From the NCBI GenBank assembly GCA_032622095.1, contig CP136064.1, forward strand, positions 45,647,573 to 45,711,572: a stretch of 64,000 nucleotides of DNA, in the 5' to 3' direction. The translations under genes and the position numbers were made by a program. The number at the start of each line of letters is the position of its first letter. Position 1 is the first letter of the stretch. Below are positions 48,401-54,400 of this stretch, piece by piece. The DNA comes from Siphonodentalium dalli (taxonomy: Eukaryota; Mollusca; Scaphopoda; Gadilida; Siphonodentaliidae). The notes under the pieces are model-generated. The model had not been told where the DNA came from. It ran no database searches and was given only the letters and a program-made list of their open reading frames with translations.

Positions 48401-51400
48401 GACTACCGCAAATCGCACACTTGGTAACGTTTCCAAATTTATCGAGAGGATTTTTGTTCGAACTGCCGTTTCCGTATTTCCTACCGACATTTTTGTATCC
48501 GCCACTGTACGGTCTTCCTGTGAAATAGACATCATCCACCGGCTCCTTCTTTAGTAGAATCTTTTCTCCGTTAGATGCTTCTGGATTTCCATGAGAATCG
48601 GCGAAGATCCGTTTTAGTGCCGATTTCATTAAGTCGAACGTTATATCTGTGCATGCCGTTAACGCCAACTGTCGATCTTTGGTGGATAAATTAGTGTTAT
48701 CCAACAACTTGAATGCCTGCACGGCGGAAGGTAATGTCATATCGTACGACTTTAATTTGTTGTACTTGTGTTCGAATTCGATGATGTACTGTGACATTGT
48801 CATTTCCTCATTTCGACGAAAGTTTTCAAAGTCGCTGTATGCTTCATACGCACAATCTATTTTGTCCTTTTCAAATGCTGTATCCAATTTTTTTAACAGT
48901 TTCTTCATCCCCTGTTCCTCGTCAGCAAGGTCGTCTGCAGAGATTTCCAAAGCAATTTCCTTCGCTTTTCCCGTAAGTGACAACGCAACTGCTAGAGCTT
49001 GTTTTTTTTTGGGAACATCAGTCACTAAATTCCACATTTTCAGCTCATTTTTCCAACTCTCATAACTACTGTGAGTGTCCAGGTTAGGTGGAATCTTGTA
49101 GCTGTGTTGAGCCATCTTCTTTTCGCTCTGCTACCACTGTTAAGTAGACACTTACACTTGTTGTCTCCTGCTTCTACTTCTGTCCATCCACTTTGGGTGA
49201 TCACACAATGGCTTCCCTTCCTGTGATGTCATCAGGTAGCTGGTGGGTGGAGTTATCTCTCTTAGATTGTCAAGGTTGCTACTGCTGACAATAACAACTA
49301 ATTGGTAGCTGGTAAGTGGAGTTATCTCTCTTAGGTTATCAGGGTCGCTATTGCTGACTATAACAGTGAATACTGAACACCCAGTTAAAACAAAAGGTGA
49401 ATACTGAATACCAGTTAATACTAAATAGACGGGGTAAATACAGAATACCGGTTAATAGAGACAGTGAATATTGAATACCAATTAAGAAAATATGTGATGA
49501 AGGACAAAGATTTCACACTTTAATACCATCTATTTTCATCACTTTTCTCAATTGTAAGCGGCCAAACTGCACCACATTAACTCTCTGGGCACAGGCGACG
49601 AGATATCTCATCGCCCGACATTATGAAGTTGACCACCCGCGACAAGATATCTTATCGCCCGACATTAGGAAGTTAACCACCAGCTACGAGATATCTTATT
49701 GCCCGACATTATGAAGTTCACCACCAGCGATGAGATATCTCATTGCCCGACATTATGAAGTTCACTGCCAGCGATGAGATATCTCATTGCCCAACATTAT
49801 GAAGTTCACCACCAGCGATGAGATATCTCATCGCCCAACATGAAGTTAACTGCCAGCGAAAAGATATCTTATTGCCCGACATTATGAAGTTCACCGCCAG
49901 CAATGACATATCTCATCACCCGACATTTTGAAGTTCACCTCAAGTGACAAGATATCTCATCGCCCGATATTATGAATTTCACCGCCGGCAACAAGATATC
50001 TCATCGCCCGATATTATGAGGTTCACCGCCAGCAACGAGATATCTCCATCACCCGATATTATGAAGTTCACCGCCAGCAACGAGATATCTCCATCACCCG
50101 ATATTATGAAGTTCACCGCCAGCAACGAGATATCTCATTGCCCGACATTATGAAGTTCACTGCCAGCGACGCGATATCGCCCACTCGGTCACCATTTTAT
50201 TGACAGTATTCCACGTCATCTTAATTGAAGTCACCCAGATAGTCCACATGCAACGAACCATTGATTCATTGGCTTTCACAGTTGATCTCACAAAAAATAA
50301 AGTGATCAGTTAGCGATGCTTCTTTATAAGATGGAAACTTATTGTTTAAAGACAAGTTCAAACGATCAATTGTCGACTGCAATTTACGTGGTGTTATCTT
50401 CATGTGAAATGCTTGTTTTGAAGTGTTTTTTATACTATTATCACTTGAGACTATCAGGATCCGTACAAACCATTCAGGTACCGATAGATCTGGAACTGTC
50501 AGTACTTTGAGAAGCCTGGACCTGACAGCTACATATTACACTATTTTCCAGCACAGTGATGACCGAATGCAACATGAATGCCTTTCACTGGACAAACTAG
50601 CGCCCAATTAACAGAATGAGACCCGAAAAAGGATAAAAAAAGGCCCATTCCAGCCATCAAATATCACAATTTGTTGCCATCCAAGTCGCAGTGTTTTTAA
50701 TATTTGCATCCCGAATACCATTCAAGACATGGGTATGAATCCTGAATTCTGGGTAATGGCGGGGTAAGAATCCCATGTAAGGCCCGAAAATGGCCTGAAT
50801 TCCGCATACCAAAAGGGGAGGGGGTGACACCCTCACTGTTGGTGAGAACGCAAAATTAATTTAGTCATTATGCAAATGATCTGATTTGTCATACTCAAGT
50901 TACAAAGACAACAGCAAATTTACTTGAAAGGTATTTCAGATCACATGCATAAACATGTTGCAAAAATTAGTTCTACCCTACCATCATGTGGCTGGAAGGA
51001 CCATTTATTCAAGTTATTATATATAATCATACACTTTGACCCCGATTAACACAATTATATACATAGAGCCCGGAACCTGAGCTATCTCTCAAATTTACAT
51101 TAATCATTTCTTAAGATCATCAAAAAGCTGGCATGAATATATCTGCACCAAACTTTACTCTTTATATAACTGTATAAATGACACTATTCATTAAATGCAA
51201 AAACATTGTGTCGCCCAATGGCCAACGGAAAAACAAACTATTTATCTCTTTACAAAAACTACACCAAAACAACTATATGATTCATGCATGATTTTATTAA
51301 TGTCGCCAGTGAGAGAGTAGCCCAATTGAAATTCACTTGGGAGCATGCAAAAGTGAGTCAAAATATAATATATATCAATGTATCGTTACTATAATTTTTA

Positions 51401-54400
51401 ATATCCATCAATCTCCAGAACAGTAGTGATAATTGGGTTATAGGACAGTATGAATTCCACAGCCATATATAGTTATTATTAGTTTGCTAACACATTGGAA
51501 CAGTGGTTGGACATCCGTAATACAATGGAAAAGGCAGAAACAATAATAAGTTTATGTAAATATTAATAATTGAACTAGTTAAAAATAATCGTCATTGGAT
51601 AACTCGCTGAAATACTCACAATATGTTGTTTGACGACATCTTCTGTTTGCTCCAGCTGTTTGTTGAGCGTTTCATTCTTAGCTTGCACCTTACAAAGTTC
51701 CGAGTGAACTGATTTCTTTTCAGCATCTAGGCCTTCACATGCTTGTTGCAGAGCATCTGTAATATATATGTGACCCGCCATATCAAATCCAGTCGGAAGT
51801 CGGATTTTTTTTACCCTGTGCCAATGCATTCTCTTATATATGCGAGTCGACCATAGGTCGCCTCGCATATATAAGAGAATGCATTGGCCTAACAATTTTT
51901 CATCATTTTTATTAAATAAATGTTTCTTACAATTTTTAGGACATAAAATAAAAAAAATCCATTACCCTGCAGGGAGCCCCACACATATATAGAAGCATAT
52001 AGAAGAGTGTTGTCTGCTCATGTTTGTCTGGGGTTCTGTATGGGTGAAATTATAAAATTGTTAAAGAATACAAGAAAAAATTATTAAAATTGTAAAAAAT
52101 TGTTAGGCCAATGCATTCTCTTATATATGCGAGGCGACCTATGGTCGACTCGCATATATAAGAGAATGCATTGGCACAGGGTAAAAAATCCCGACTTCCG
52201 ACTGGATTTGAAATGGCGGGTCACATATTGCTTTTAACTCTTTCTATACTAAATACTCATTGATGAGTAGTTCCTTCAGGAAATGTTCAACAACAAACAT
52301 CTATCTTAACAATATATCCCACCAATGAATAGGAATCCTTCTGCACTTGTTTCATATGTTCATCTGTCTGTCCTCTATATTTCCTGAACATCTGTCCAGA
52401 GGAATAATAGACCATTCCAATTTATTTATATTGTTATAACTGATGAAAGAATCCATACAGAAAAAAAGGATAAAAAAGATCATGCTAATCACCAAGAATA
52501 AAGGCGACCAAATGCAAGGTACTCACGGTGGGTAAATGTGTAAAAAATATATGTCTTATTATATGGGGACCATCAAATCGGATTAACCCTTTGAGTGCCA
52601 GGGGCCGATCTCATCGGCCCTAAACCTACAAAATAAGTCTGTTAAAGAATATAAGAATAAATTATTAAAATTGTAAAAAATTGTAAAAAAAAAAAGGAAA
52701 AAAATTGTTAGGCCAATGCATTCTCTTATATATGCGAGGCGACCTATGGTCGACTCACATATATAAGAGAATGCATTGGCACAGGGTATATGGGTCTGGA
52801 AAAACATCACCACCAAGAAGAACATTGAGAAATAGATAAACTTGTTCTTATATTCATTATTGATAGTTCTCCAATAGCAAAATTTCTCGTGTTAAAACTA
52901 GTGTTGAAACGATTAGTCGACTAACCAACATCGACACCGATATCTCCCAATGTCGGCTCTGTATTTTGGCATCGAAAAGTCGGAACATGGTATATACTTC
53001 CCATAATAAGGGGGTATAAATATTACCAGTTGGCAAACATATCACTAAAGAAAGAAACTCTAACAAAAATTGTTGCCTATTTCATTTGAGGGCCAGACCA
53101 GAATATATTTTACTTGGTAAATAACATTGGGAAACGAGCTTATAGCTTATATTAAATACCTTACAGTTTCCCACCAATGAAAAGGACTCCTTCTGTACAT
53201 GTATATTTGTTGTCCCCTTATTTTTCCTATTAACCCCACAAGATGAATAATAGACCATTCCAATGTATACGTTTATCACTGGATAGAAAGGGTTAATGTT
53301 AGCATAAAACCTACAGTAATGCTCTAATTAATCGACCTCTTAACCACAGCAGAATTATGGGTAACTTTTCAGGATTTAGTCGGAAATATGGCTTGTTGCC
53401 ATTCATCGGAAAGCTCTCCCCGAGGGCTTTCCGATGAATGGCAACAAGCCATATTTCCAACTAAATCCTGAAAAGTTACCCATAATTCTGCTGTGGTTAA
53501 GAGGTCGATTAATTAGAGCATTACTGTACGTAGTACATACTTTGCCCACTAAGTGCCTCCATATATTTGTCCTCCATGTTCCTCCGGGTTTGTTGCTCAA
53601 TGTTAAGTTCTTCATGTAACCTCACCAGTTCATCCTTCATATTATTTGACTGCATAGACAGAGCTTTCATCTATAAAAGAATAATTTAACCCTTTCAGTG
53701 CCAAGTCCGATTTTTGTATCAACCCATATTTCCCTTGATCATTTTTCAAATTTATTGATTATAATAATGTGATACATTGATGGAAAGACTTGTCAATTCA
53801 CAAAATATCTACTACAGTAAAACAATTGGTTGTCACTTAATTAGCCATTAAGGTTATTAATCGATAACCTTAATGGCATCTGTCACTTCTCTAGAAAGCA
53901 CAAGTGGCCGCTGACATGTTTGGCACGATGCCAGAATTGTTGATTCCAAATGGACGACCAATGAAAATGATCAAAATGTCAGCAGTTTCTCTTCAAATAA
54001 ATGTGTTATTGACAGGTGTTAGTTCCCAAGACATAATTGCTGATAGCGAGGCATGTATTAATTTCATGGAAATATGTGACCCGCCATATCAAATCCAGTC
54101 GGAAGTCGGGATGTTTTTACCCTGTGCCAATGCATTCTCTTATATATGCGAGTCGACCATAGGTCGCCTCGCATATACAAGAGAATGCATTGGCTTAACA
54201 ATTTTTTATCATGTTTTTTAAATAAATGTTTCTTACAATTTTTAGGACATAAAATAAAAAAACATCCATTACCCTGCAGGGAGCCCCACACATATATAGA
54301 AGCACATAGAAGAGTGTCGTCTGATCATGTTTGTCTGGTGTATGGGTGAAATTATAAAATTGTTAAAGAATACAAGAACAAATTATTAAAATTGTAAAAA

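Larger units (their letters stand above)
44664..49365 (-). mobile_element. complete Ty1/copia retrotransposon (CoMol/GalEa-like)
   Basis: Two 228-bp LTRs bound one long Gag-Pol frame. A 5-bp GTGAA duplication flanks the element (44659-44663 and 49366-49370). A primer binding site TGGTAGCAGAGC directly follows the 5' LTR and fits the initiator-Met tRNA 3' end. A purine tract AGAAAGAGGGGAGT precedes the 3' LTR. LTR identity is very high (two differences noticed), so the insertion is young. The assignment to the animal CoMol/GalEa group is inference from motifs. Confidence 0.93.
44559..50834. mobile_element. minisatellite-bearing element with GAGGGTGTCAC termini, split by copia
   Basis: The left end GAGGGTGTCAC (44559) and right end GTGACACCCTC (50834) are inverted repeats, flanked by ATTGTT and ACTGTT, a possible imperfect 6-bp target duplication. 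Removing the copia insertion leaves about 1.6 kb that contains two tandem-repeat blocks. No coding frame is seen. The class is unknown. Confidence 0.5.

Noticed and set aside
49944-50153. Small protein made of 14-16-residue repeats
   Set aside because: The frame follows a minisatellite whose unit length changes between 44 and 47 bp, so the frame is not maintained along the array.
53904-54221. 105-codon plus-strand frame
   Set aside because: Its C-terminal half runs through a MITE and hairpin; the N-terminal half shows no family features or splice context.
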